Source: Microvirga brassicacearum (lineage in GTDB: Bacteria; Pseudomonadota; Alphaproteobacteria; Rhizobiales; Beijerinckiaceae). From it: a stretch of 64,000 nucleotides of DNA. Made by a program: the position numbers and the translations under genes. Each line of letters starts with the position of its first letter. The stretch's first letter is position 1. The notes beneath the pieces were generated by a model. The model worked only from the letters and a program-made list of their open reading frames with translations, was not told the origin of the DNA and did not search any database. The stretch spans positions 86,734-150,733 of the forward strand of contig NZ_VCMV01000007.1 in the NCBI RefSeq assembly GCF_008757455.1, read 5' to 3'. Positions 1-8,101 of the stretch are shown here, in pieces.

Positions 1-2
1 TG

Positions 3-553
3 CGCTTTACGCTCCCGATCGAATCCGTCTCTTCGCCTCAGATCGGCTCGGATGAGGGGTTCGGCGACCTCACATTGATGGACGTGTTCATCGTCCCGGG
101 GCAGGAGGTCTCGTTTGGCTTCGGCCCTATCCTCGTCGCGCCGACAGCAGAAGTGATCTTCTTGGGGCTGGCAAATGGCAGGCTGGGGCCGCCGCAGTGA
201 TCATGGTTCCGAAGAGCTGGGGAATTTTCGGTGGCTTGCTGACGTTTCAGCAATCGTTTGCCGGCGATCGAGATCGCGCTGATGTCGAAAGCCTGACCTT
301 TGAGCCCCTCGTCACCGTCAACCTGCCGCAAGGATTCTACGTTCGATCCTCGGCCACCTGGTCGTTTGATATCGAGAACGACACTTTCGTGATTCCGGTC
401 GGCCTTGGAATCGGCAAGGTGTGGCACCTGTCGAAAGCAGCGACGTTGAATACGTATGTTGAGCCGCAATACAGCGTTTTCCACCAGGGAACGGGAATTC
501 CCCGGTGGCAGATCTTCGCAGGCGTCAACCTGCAGCTGGCAATTGGAAAGTAA
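3..553 (+). pseudogene. Frameshifted outer-membrane beta-barrel (MetA-pathway/transporter-like), 5' end outside window
   Basis: Two reading frames together encode one continuous protein. The frame from base 3 reads a barrel-like segment (RFTLPIES..., then GFGDLTLMDVFIVPG and FGFGPILVAPTA) and stops at about 198-200. The -1 frame resumes at about 161 with LGAGKWQAGAAAVIMVPKSWG and runs to the stop at 551-553, ending in alternating aromatic/hydrophobic strands typical of a porin C-terminus. The join falls near 155-163, where one base appears to be lost in a TTCTTGGGG tract. The spacing of G/D/P motifs resembles the PF13557 'MetA-pathway of phenol degradation' outer-membrane family; that assignment is from memory. 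The gene is either a real pseudogene or carries a sequencing error. The ATG at 197 would give only a barrel fragment of 118 residues. Confidence 0.6.
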
Positions 554-734
554 CGACCCGGGGTCGGAACGCCATCTCGAACAAACGACGCATCGAACGT
601 TGCGAACTCTCGGACGTGTCCGCGTCATCCTTCAACTGAGCGATAAATCGAGGTGCTGCCGCTGCATATTCTCATCGTCGGCCGCGTGCCCCTGACGAGG
701 CGGGCGCCGCCGGCGATGAGAAGAGCGTTCTAAC

Positions 735-1835
735 TCACTGCTTCGGAAAGGCGATCGCCGTTGGCGTCGGGTTGGCTTTCAATGGTGCGATCTGCAAGGT
801 CTTCGCGTCGAGATCGAAGCTCATCAGATCGACCGACCGCAGAACCTGATCCTCATAGCTTTTGATGTAGTAGCGTTTGGCACGAAGGTCGGCGACCGAC
901 GACCATTGGGTATATTCGAGCTGCCCGCCCTTCGGGTCGGTGCGGATGAAGCCGATCGGGATATCGAAATTGTTGAGAATGTGCTCGGCGAGACGGACGG
1001 TCTGAGGACCGTCGGGGAGCTGCTTGGCTGATGCGACATATCCAAGTGCGCGAATGAAACGCGACGGCGGCGTCGGGTCTCCAGGAATTCCAAGAAGGCC
1101 GGAACCCTGTCCGAAGGGCGCAATCGTCTGTCCGGCAATCTTCAGGGACGGCGCGTCCACCGGCGTGATGTTCACGTAGTTGCTGACGTTGTTGATGTGC
1201 CAGTCGAAGGTCGGCGAATTTGTCAGAACCCCGAGCGGATTGTCGTGGATTTTCAGTTTTCCGTCGATCGGCTCGATCACGATCGAGGCTCCGGTCGCGT
1301 CATGAAACGCAAAATGGAGCGGGAGCGTGAAGTTGATGCCCGGCGTCGGGACATCGATGATCGAGATCTTTGCCGCCGCCGCCTTCACCTCTGCGACGGT
1401 CGCGAAATTCGTCAGCGCCCAAGTCAGAAACTCCCATGGGGCGAGAGAGGAGCTCGGGTCGGCATCCTTGGGAGCCGTGTAGCTCGCGAAGCCGGGAAAG
1501 TACAACGCGCCACCGGCGAGGCCTTTCTCGTTCATGCCGTCCGACACGACCGGTTTTCCCAGATTGATGACGCCAGCCAGCGCGTAGCGGCTCTTCCACT
1601 TGAACGTCGTCGTATTGTCGGGACCCGTGCCCACATAACCATAATTGCGAGGGATGACCGCCAGTTCGGATTGGATGTTGAACGCATATTCCATGGTGCG
1701 GCCATAGACGGGCGTGCCATCGGCAGCGGTCAGAAGAATGTTCGTGCAGGCCTGCGCGGCCGGTGCGACCGCCATGGTGCTTGCCAGAGTAAGAGCGGTT
1801 AGCCGACCAAATATTCCAGATAGACGACGAGACAT
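735..1835 (-). CDS. Choloylglycine hydrolase-family protein (penicillin acylase/linear amide C-N hydrolase), secreted
   Basis: A 366-residue Ntn-hydrolase of the CBAH/penicillin V acylase family (PF02275). Residues 1-29 form a signal peptide ending APAAQA, so cleavage directly exposes Cys30 (ACTNILL), the expected N-terminal nucleophile. The family signature YGRTMEY follows. The enzyme should act in the periplasm or outside the cell on amide bonds. Gram-negative members are known to cleave penicillin V and N-acyl-homoserine lactones, and bile-salt hydrolysis is unlikely for this kind of organism. The start has a GGAG Shine-Dalgarno about 7 bases upstream. A perfect 16-bp palindrome lies about 58 bases upstream of the start. 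The substrate cannot be fixed from sequence alone. Confidence 0.88.
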   Translation of the reverse strand: MSRRLSGIFGRLTALTLASTMAVAPAAQACTNILLTAADGTPVYGRTMEYAFNIQSELAVIPRNYGYVGTGPDNTTTFKWKSRYALAGVINLGKPVVSDGMNEKGLAGGALYFPGFASYTAPKDADPSSSLAPWEFLTWALTNFATVAEVKAAAAKISIIDVPTPGINFTLPLHFAFHDATGASIVIEPIDGKLKIHDNPLGVLTNSPTFDWHINNVSNYVNITPVDAPSLKIAGQTIAPFGQGSGLLGIPGDPTPPSRFIRALGYVASAKQLPDGPQTVRLAEHILNNFDIPIGFIRTDPKGGQLEYTQWSSVADLRAKRYYIKSYEDQVLRSVDLMSFDLDAKTLQIAPLKANPTPTAIAFPKQ

Positions 1836-2176
1836 TCACTTACTCCGTTTCATGCAGTGAACATGCCTACTACCCCTGCTGACGTAAGGGAACAAGTCCT
1901 AGGACTTGGAAGAGATGTCTGTTCGAACAGGAAGGTAAATTCCAGTGCGCTCGCTCTACGGTGCGGGCTGCTGAGGTTCGCTCCGGCCGTTCGGCGACGG
2001 CGTGGCGTCATTCCTCGCTCCCAGTCGGGCGGGCCTTCTCAAAAGGTCGCAGCTCGATAGCGGGCGAACCACGACCTGCAAGCCGCTCAAACTCGTCCGG
2101 GGACGCCAGCGGCGGGGCGCAATGAGAGAGTGGTATGGCCGGGGAGAATGAGACACTCGCACCGGCCCACACAGCC
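1836..2176. other. Intergenic region, no gene recognised
   Basis: About 340 bases between the start of the choloylglycine hydrolase gene and the end of parE. Apart from the palindrome at 1893-1908 I see no convincing gene, tRNA or repeat copy; the short open frames have no family features. Confidence 0.5.
1893..1908. promoter_or_regulatory. Perfect 16-bp palindrome, putative operator
   Basis: CAAGTCCTAGGACTTG is identical to its reverse complement. It lies 58 bases upstream of the start codon of the divergently oriented secreted hydrolase, where a dimeric activator or repressor site is expected. The regulator is unknown. The length and twofold symmetry suit a LuxR- or TetR-type dimer, which is inference only. 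Confidence 0.45.
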
Positions 2177-4237
2177 TCAGATATCCAGCGCTTCCTCATT
2201 GGCGAAGGCCGCCCGTTCCTGAATGAACGCGAACCTTGCCTCGGGTTTGTTGCCCATCAGCCGTTCGACGGCATCGCCGGTTTCCGGCCGCTCGTCGGCA
2301 TCGATCACCACTTTCAGAAGCATGCGCTTCTTCGGATCCATGGTGGTTTCCTTGAGCTGCGCCGGCAGCATTTCGCCCAGGCCCTTGAAGCGACCGATCT
2401 CGACCTTTCCGCTGCCCTTGAAGGCGGACTTCATGAGCCGGTCCTTGTCGGCGTCGTCACGGGCATAGACGGTCTTGGCACCTTGGGTCAGCCGGTAGAG
2501 CGGCGGCACCGCGAGATAGAGATGACCGGCGTCGATCAGGCGCGGCATCTGGCGGTAAAAGAAGGTGATGAGGAGCGAGGCGATGTGGGCGCCGTCCACA
2601 TCCGCGTCCGTCATGATGACGACCCGCTCGTAGCGCAGGTCGGCGTCCCGATAGGCGGTGCCCATGCCGCAGCCCAAAGCCTGCACGAGATCGGACAATT
2701 GCTGGTTCTGGTGCAGCTTGTCGCGCCCCGCCGACGCCACGTTGAGGATCTTGCCGCGCAACGGCAGGATCGCCTGGCTCTTGCGGTCGCGCGCCTGCTT
2801 GGCCGAACCGCCCGCCGAATCGCCCTCGACGATGAAGAGTTCCGACCCCGCCGCGCCCGCGTTGGAGCAATCGGCGAGCTTGCCGGGCAGGCGCAGCTTG
2901 CGGGTCGCGGTCTTGCGGGCGACTTCCTTTTCCTGCCGGCGGCGCAAGCGCTCATCGGCCCGGTCCATGACCCATTCGAGGATCTTGTTGGCCTGAAGCG
3001 GGGAGGCGGCGAGCCAATGGTCGAAGGTGTCGCGGATGGCGCTCTCGACGATGCGGCCGGCCTCCAAGGTCGCGAGCTTGTCTTTGGTCTGACCCTGGAA
3101 TTCCGGCTCGCGGATGAACACCGACAGCATGGAGGCGCAGGTCGACATCACATCGTCGGTGGTGGCCGGCGCCATGCGCTTCTGCTGGCCGACCCGCTCG
3201 GCATGGTCGCGCAGGCCGCGCAGCAGGGCGATGCGCAGACCGTTTTCGTGCGTGCCGCCCTCGGGCGTCGGCACGGTGTTGCAATAGGAGGATGAGAATC
3301 CATCCTCATGCGCCATCCAGGCCACCGCCCATTCAAGCGAGCCATGGCCGCCCGGCTTGGTGATCTTGCCGGAGAAGATCTGGTCCGACACCAGCTCTTT
3401 CCCCTCGATGTCGTGCGCCAGATAATCCTTCAGGCCGTTGGGAAACTTGAACGTCGCCTCGGCCGGCACGCTGTCGATTCCGGCGAGCAGCGAGGGCGCG
3501 CATTTCCAGCGGATTTCCACGCCACCGAACAGATAGGCCTTGGAGCGCGCCATTTTGAACAGGCGGCGCGGCTGGAAATGGGCATCCTTGCCGAAAATCT
3601 GGTGATCGGGCTTGAAGCGCACCCTGGTGCCGCGCCGATTGAGCACGCGGCCAACCGTTTCGAGCTTCGTCTGCGGCAGGCCGCGGGAAAACACCTGGCG
3701 ATAGAGCGTCTGGCCGCGCGCGACCTCGACCTCGAGAGTTTCCGACAGCGCGTTCACCACCGAGACGCCGACACCGTGCAGGCCGCCCGAGGTTTCATAG
3801 ACCTTCGAGTCGAATTTCCCACCCGCGTGCAGCGTGGTCATGATGACTTCGAGGGCCGATTTCTTCGGGAATTTCGGATGCGGATCGACCGGGATGCCGC
3901 GACCGTTATCCAACACCGAAAGCCAGCCGCCTTCCTCCAACTCGACCTCGATGAAAGTCGCGTGTCCGGCCACCGCCTCGTCCATCGAATTGTCGATGAC
4001 CTCGGCGAAGAGGTGGTGGAAGGCCTTCTCGTCCGTGCCGCCGATATACATGCCGGGACGCCGCCGCACCGGCTCCAGCCCTTCGAGCACCTCGATGTCG
4101 GACGCGTCATAGCCGCTCTCGTCCGGCGTGCCTTTGGGAACCGCGCGGGCGAGTTTCGCCGTGGCCGCTTTCGCTGGTGCGCTGCGCCTGACCGGCGCCG
4201 CATCGCCCCCGAAGAGATCGTCGTCGTTATGGGTCAT
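2177..4237 (-). CDS. parE: DNA topoisomerase IV subunit B
   Basis: A 686-residue type IIA topoisomerase ATPase subunit that decatenates daughter chromosomes together with ParC (not in the window). Order of domains: GHKL ATPase (EVIDNSMDEA, DNGRGIPVD, GGLHGVGVSVVNALS), transducer, then TOPRIM (ELFIVEGDSAGGSAKQARDR, DADVDGAHI) and the C-terminal PLRGKILNV region. The length and the lack of a large TOPRIM insertion favour ParE over GyrB. An upstream in-frame ATG at 4285 would add 16 residues, but the ATG at 4237 (MTHNDDDLFGG) has AAGG five bases upstream and is preferred. The leader upstream holds two predicted hairpin structures. Confidence 0.93.
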   Translation of the reverse strand: MTHNDDDLFGGDAAPVRRSAPAKAATAKLARAVPKGTPDESGYDASDIEVLEGLEPVRRRPGMYIGGTDEKAFHHLFAEVIDNSMDEAVAGHATFIEVELEEGGWLSVLDNGRGIPVDPHPKFPKKSALEVIMTTLHAGGKFDSKVYETSGGLHGVGVSVVNALSETLEVEVARGQTLYRQVFSRGLPQTKLETVGRVLNRRGTRVRFKPDHQIFGKDAHFQPRRLFKMARSKAYLFGGVEIRWKCAPSLLAGIDSVPAEATFKFPNGLKDYLAHDIEGKELVSDQIFSGKITKPGGHGSLEWAVAWMAHEDGFSSSYCNTVPTPEGGTHENGLRIALLRGLRDHAERVGQQKRMAPATTDDVMSTCASMLSVFIREPEFQGQTKDKLATLEAGRIVESAIRDTFDHWLAASPLQANKILEWVMDRADERLRRRQEKEVARKTATRKLRLPGKLADCSNAGAAGSELFIVEGDSAGGSAKQARDRKSQAILPLRGKILNVASAGRDKLHQNQQLSDLVQALGCGMGTAYRDADLRYERVVIMTDADVDGAHIASLLITFFYRQMPRLIDAGHLYLAVPPLYRLTQGAKTVYARDDADKDRLMKSAFKGSGKVEIGRFKGLGEMLPAQLKETTMDPKKRMLLKVVIDADERPETGDAVERLMGNKPEARFAFIQERAAFANEEALDI

Positions 4238-4321
4238 TGGGACCTTGGTCCGTCGTGATTCGCGTTTCGCCGATGGAGCACTCATACCTCATGTCATACG
4301 TGAACAAATCAGAAACGTGAA

Positions 4322-4424
4322 GGCTTGCTCGATGATTGCGAGCCATAAAAGAAATTGCGCGCCGGCGCCATCTCCGTGTGGAGAGGCATCCACCGCGACC
4401 GGAGGTTCGAACCGCCCGGAGATG
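4322..4424. other. Structured leader: hairpin plus compact three-way-junction-like fold
   Basis: Between parE (minus) and the small membrane-protein gene (plus) lie two structures. The first is GGCTTGC/GCGAGCC (4322-4344). The second has an 8-bp outer stem CATCTCCG/CGGAGATG (4369-4376 with 4417-4424) enclosing a GTGGA/TCCAC hairpin (4378-4393) and the palindrome GGTTCGAACC (4404-4413). On the minus strand it would sit in the parE leader. Function unknown. It is too short and wrongly arranged for a tRNA, despite the T-loop-like core. Confidence 0.35.
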
Positions 4425-4506
4425 AACGCAATTGCCCGATTCCGCCTAAAGAATGGCTGTTCGCTTACGGCAGGAACTGTTTAACTCCGGTTCACGTTAA
4501 GGCACT

Positions 4507-4719
4507 ATGGTGAACAAGCTTGACGGGAGACCAGACGTGACGCGGATTGTGGCAGCGACCCATCATATTCATCTCGATCGTGCTGCACGCAATGCCGGCG
4601 AAGCGTTCGCCTTCGACGAGCCCGATACGGCGCCGGTCGCTCAGAAATCCAACCGGCTCAACGCCCTATGGGGCGCGGTCGCGGCGGTCGCTCTCACCGC
4701 GCTGTATTTCTTCATCTGA
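4507..4719 (+). CDS. Small protein with C-terminal membrane anchor, unknown function
   Basis: 70 residues: a polar N-terminal ~50 residues followed by one hydrophobic segment (ALWGAVAAVALTALYFFI) that ends exactly at the C-terminus, as in tail-anchored proteins. AAGG lies 5 bases before the ATG. The last ~54 bases overlap the 3' end of the convergent mgtC gene. I recognise no family. The Shine-Dalgarno and the membrane segment make it plausible, but its shortness leaves doubt. Confidence 0.5.
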   Translation: MVNKLDGRPDVTRIVAATHHIHLDRAARNAGEAFAFDEPDTAPVAQKSNRLNALWGAVAAVALTALYFFI

Positions 4720-5202
4720 CGCTTTCGACGAGCCCTTCGGCCTTTTGAGCGCGCGACCAAAAAAGTGCTCGACGGACTTTCCGAAGACCAGAAGCGCGAG
4801 CGCGATCACCGTGCCGACGAAGGTGAGAAACCATTCTCCGAGCCCCGCCGACACGCCGAAAGTCGCCGCGATCAAGACCGTGGCGGCGGTGGTGAGGCCG
4901 TGAATTTCCAGCCGCTCCGGTTCGCGGAGAATCACCCCGGCGCCAAGGAATCCCAACCCCGTCAGAACGCCCTGAATGATGCGGCTGGCCGCATCCCGAT
5001 GGATCGTCAAGTCGCCGAGATCCGATCCGGCGAGCACGACAACGGCTGAACCCAGCGACACCAACCCCAGGGTCCGCATGCCCATCGGCTTGTCGTGAAG
5101 GTCGCGGTTGAGCCCGATCACCATCCCGGCACAGGTCGCCGCAATCAGTCGCAACAGGATCTCCAGGTGCACGTCGGTGATCAGATCAGCCCAGGTTTTC
5201 AT
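4666..5202 (-). CDS. MgtC/SapB family membrane protein
   Basis: 178 residues with the MgtC N-terminal membrane domain: several hydrophobic helices, the family motif GLNRDLHDKPMGMRT after the first helix, and IIQGVLTGLGFLGAGVILR. Members are inner-membrane proteins linked to Mg2+ limitation, acid stress and, in some bacteria, F-ATPase modulation. The C-terminus is a short charged tail rather than the full ACT-like domain of Salmonella MgtC, so this is the SapB/YhiD-like short form. It follows topA with about 17 bases between and may share its transcript. Confidence 0.87.
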   Translation of the reverse strand: MKTWADLITDVHLEILLRLIAATCAGMVIGLNRDLHDKPMGMRTLGLVSLGSAVVVLAGSDLGDLTIHRDAASRIIQGVLTGLGFLGAGVILREPERLEIHGLTTAATVLIAATFGVSAGLGEWFLTFVGTVIALALLVFGKSVEHFFGRALKRPKGSSKASDEEIQRGESDRRDRAP

Positions 5203-5219
5203 CAGGTTGGCCCGATTTT

Positions 5220-7967
5220 CTAAACTGCCTTCTTGGTAGCAGCTTTCTTGACTGCGACCTTCTTCGGCGCCGCTTTCTTGGCCGCTGGTTTCTTGGTTGC
5301 GCTCTTAGTCGCGGTTTTCTTCGCGACAGTCTTGGTAGCAGTCACCGGCGCCTTTTTAGTTGCGGTCTTCTTGGCAGCGGCCTTCTTCGCCGGCGCCTTC
5401 TTGGCAGCGATCTTGCGGCCGCGCGACGGCTTCTTCGACGGGCCCGCGGCCCGACGCGCCACGAGCAGCGCAATCGCTTCGTCGAGCGTGACCGCCTCGG
5501 CGGTTATCGATTTCGGCAGCGTGGCGTTGGTCTCGCCATCCGTCACGTAAGGCCCGAAGCGCCCGGCCTTCACCACGATGGGCTTGGCCGATTCCGGATC
5601 CTCGCCGAGCGGACGTCCCGGATCGGCGGCGCCACGACGGAATCCGCCGCCATTCTCCTTGGCGACGATCAAGTCGATCGCCCGATTCCCGCCGATTTCC
5701 AGCACATCGTCTTCGTTGCCGATATTGGCGTAGGTCTTGCCATGCTGAACATACGGTCCATAGCGGCCGATGCTGGCAAAGATCGGCTCGCCCGAGACCG
5801 GATGCTTCGCCACTTCGCGCGGCAGGGCGAGCAGTTTCAGCGCCGTCTCAAGGTCGATCGAGGCCGGCGAGCGGCCCTTCGGCAGCGACGAACGCTTCGG
5901 CTTCTCGCCTTCGCCGAGTTGAACGAACGGGCCGAACCGGCCATCGCGGATGGTGACCTGCTGGCCGCTCTCGGGATCGTCGCCCAGAACACGAACGCCC
6001 GGCTGGCCGCCATTCTCGGACGTGCCTTCGCCTTCGCCATTGGCGCCGGTTGCGGCGAGCTGACGGGTGAACTTGCATTCCGGGTAGTTCGAGCAGCCGA
6101 TGAACGCGCCGAACTTGCCGAGCTTCAGCGAGAGCTGGCCGGTGCCGCAGGTCGGACAGGTGCGCGGGTTGGAGCCGTCGCCCTTGTCGGGGAAGATATG
6201 GGGGCCGAGCAACTCATTAAGCGAGTCCAGCACCTGCGTGGTGCGCAGGTCGGTCGTCTCGCCGATGGCCGCCGAGAAGTCGCGCCAGAAATCGCGCAGA
6301 ACCTGCTTCCAATCGACCTCGTGGTTGGAAACACGATCGAGCTGCTCTTCCAGATCCGCGGTGAAGTCGTATTCCACATAGCGGCGGAAGAAGCTCTCGA
6401 GGAAGGCGATGACGAGCCGGCCCTTGTCCTCGGGAACCAAACGCTTCTTGTCGATCCGCACATATTCGCGGTCGCGCAGCACCTGCAACACCGCCGCGTA
6501 GGTGGAGGGACGGCCGATGCCGAGTTCTTCCATGCGCTTGACGAGGCTCGCCTCCGAGAAACGCGGCGGCGGCTCGGTGAAATGCTGCGTCGAGACGATG
6601 CGGCGGCGGGTCAGCGCGTCGCCCTTGCTCATGGGCGGCAGGCGGCCCTCATCCTCGTCCGCCTCGTCGTCCTTGCTCTCATTGTAGAGCGTCAGGAAGC
6701 CGTCGAACTTGATGACCTGACCGGTGGCGCGCAGGTCGAGCCTGCGTGGGCCGACCTCGGCCAGAATGTCGGCCGTGGTGCGCTCGAGCTGGGCCGATTC
6801 CATCTGGCTCGCAATCGTGCGGGTCCAGATCAGCTCGTACAGCCGGGCCTGCTCGGGTTCGAGATACTTCGCCACTTGCTTGGGCAGGCGGCTGATGTCG
6901 GTGGGCCGAATGGCCTCGTGCGCTTCCTGCGCGTTCTTGGCCTTCACCGTATATTTGCGGGGAACGCCCGGCACGTAGTTGTCGCCATATTCCTTGCCGA
7001 TGACGCGGCGGATGTCCTGCACGGCCGGCGGATCGATATCGACGCCGTCGGTTCGCATATAGGTAATGAGACCGACGGTCTCGCCGCCAATCTCGACGCC
7101 TTCATAGAGACGCTGCGCCACCCGCATGGCCTGGGCCGGCGCCAGCCCCAGCTTGCGCGAGGCCTCCTGCTGCAGGGTCGAGGTGGTGAAAGGCGGGTAG
7201 GGATGGCGTTTCGCCGGCTTCGCCTCGATGTTCGACACCGAGAAAGTCGCCAGTTCGAGGTCGCGCTTGAAGGCCTCGGCCTCCTCGCCCTTGCCGATGT
7301 CGAGCCGGGTAATCTTCTTTCCGTCGGCTCCCACAAGGCGGGCATCGAACACGCCGCCATCCTTGGTCGCCAGCGTCGCAACCAGCGACCAGTATTCCTG
7401 GGACTTGAAGGTCTCGATCTCGAGTTCGCGGTCGCAGACGAGGCGCAGGGCCACCGATTGGACGCGGCCGGCCGAGCGTGCGCCCGGCAGCTTGCGCCAC
7501 AGAACCGGCGACAGGTTGAACCCGACGAGATAATCAAGCGCACGGCGTGCCAGATAGGCATCGACCAGCGCCTGATCGATCTGGCGCGGATTGCGAAGCG
7601 CGGTCAGCACCGAATCCTTAGTGATCGCGTTGAAGGTCACGCGCTCGACCGGCAGATCCTTGAGGACGCGCTTCTCCCGCAGGGCTTCGAGAACGTGCCA
7701 GGAAATGGCCTCGCCTTCGCGATCCGGGTCGGTCGCCAGAATGAGCTTGTCGGCGCCCTTGATGGCGCGGGCGATATCGTTCAGCCGTTTGCCGCCCCGG
7801 TCGTCGAGGGTCCAGATCATCTTGAAATCGTTTTCGGGATCGACCGAGCCGTCCTTGGCCGGCAGGTCGCGGATATGCCCGAAGGAGGCCAGGACCTCGT
7901 AATCCTTGCCGAGATATTTGTTGATCGTCTTGGCCTTGGCGGGCGACTCGACGACGAGGATTTTCAT
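5220..7967 (-). CDS. topA: DNA topoisomerase I
   Basis: A 915-residue type IA topoisomerase that relaxes negative supercoils. N-terminal TOPRIM (MKILVVESPAKAKT..., DPDREGEAISWHV), catalytic Tyr303 in ITYMRTDG, the gate domains, one C4 zinc ribbon (CPTCGTG ... CSNYPEC), then three repeats of the RFGP(F/Y)V type. It ends in a ~70-residue Lys/Ala tail (AAKKAPAKKAAAKK-like) resembling histone H1 C-termini, a DNA-binding extension seen in many alphaproteobacterial TopA proteins. An in-frame ATG at 8009 exists, but the ATG at 7967 has AGGA 7-9 bases upstream and begins the canonical MKILVVESPAKAK. Confidence 0.96.
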   Translation of the reverse strand: MKILVVESPAKAKTINKYLGKDYEVLASFGHIRDLPAKDGSVDPENDFKMIWTLDDRGGKRLNDIARAIKGADKLILATDPDREGEAISWHVLEALREKRVLKDLPVERVTFNAITKDSVLTALRNPRQIDQALVDAYLARRALDYLVGFNLSPVLWRKLPGARSAGRVQSVALRLVCDRELEIETFKSQEYWSLVATLATKDGGVFDARLVGADGKKITRLDIGKGEEAEAFKRDLELATFSVSNIEAKPAKRHPYPPFTTSTLQQEASRKLGLAPAQAMRVAQRLYEGVEIGGETVGLITYMRTDGVDIDPPAVQDIRRVIGKEYGDNYVPGVPRKYTVKAKNAQEAHEAIRPTDISRLPKQVAKYLEPEQARLYELIWTRTIASQMESAQLERTTADILAEVGPRRLDLRATGQVIKFDGFLTLYNESKDDEADEDEGRLPPMSKGDALTRRRIVSTQHFTEPPPRFSEASLVKRMEELGIGRPSTYAAVLQVLRDREYVRIDKKRLVPEDKGRLVIAFLESFFRRYVEYDFTADLEEQLDRVSNHEVDWKQVLRDFWRDFSAAIGETTDLRTTQVLDSLNELLGPHIFPDKGDGSNPRTCPTCGTGQLSLKLGKFGAFIGCSNYPECKFTRQLAATGANGEGEGTSENGGQPGVRVLGDDPESGQQVTIRDGRFGPFVQLGEGEKPKRSSLPKGRSPASIDLETALKLLALPREVAKHPVSGEPIFASIGRYGPYVQHGKTYANIGNEDDVLEIGGNRAIDLIVAKENGGGFRRGAADPGRPLGEDPESAKPIVVKAGRFGPYVTDGETNATLPKSITAEAVTLDEAIALLVARRAAGPSKKPSRGRKIAAKKAPAKKAAAKKTATKKAPVTATKTVAKKTATKSATKKPAAKKAAPKKVAVKKAATKKAV

Positions 7968-8101
7968 GTGCGACTTCCTAATAGCCGCGAGCGGACGCTC
8001 GGTGGTCACGGCAAAAACCGGCAGCCAAGCCTGACTGCCGTGGGGGCGGATAAGTGGTTGATGATCGCCGACAAGTCAAATCGGTCTAGAAGGCGAACCC
8101 G

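Noticed and set aside
4400..4416. GGTTCGAACC, tRNA T-loop-like
   Set aside because: The enclosing fold is only 56 bases with the wrong arm arrangement; kept as an unexplained structure instead.
5220..5440. Low-complexity Lys/Ala end of topA considered as a frameshift artefact
   Set aside because: The frame is open, the tail is a known H1-like extension in alphaproteobacterial TopA, and a stop ends it cleanly.
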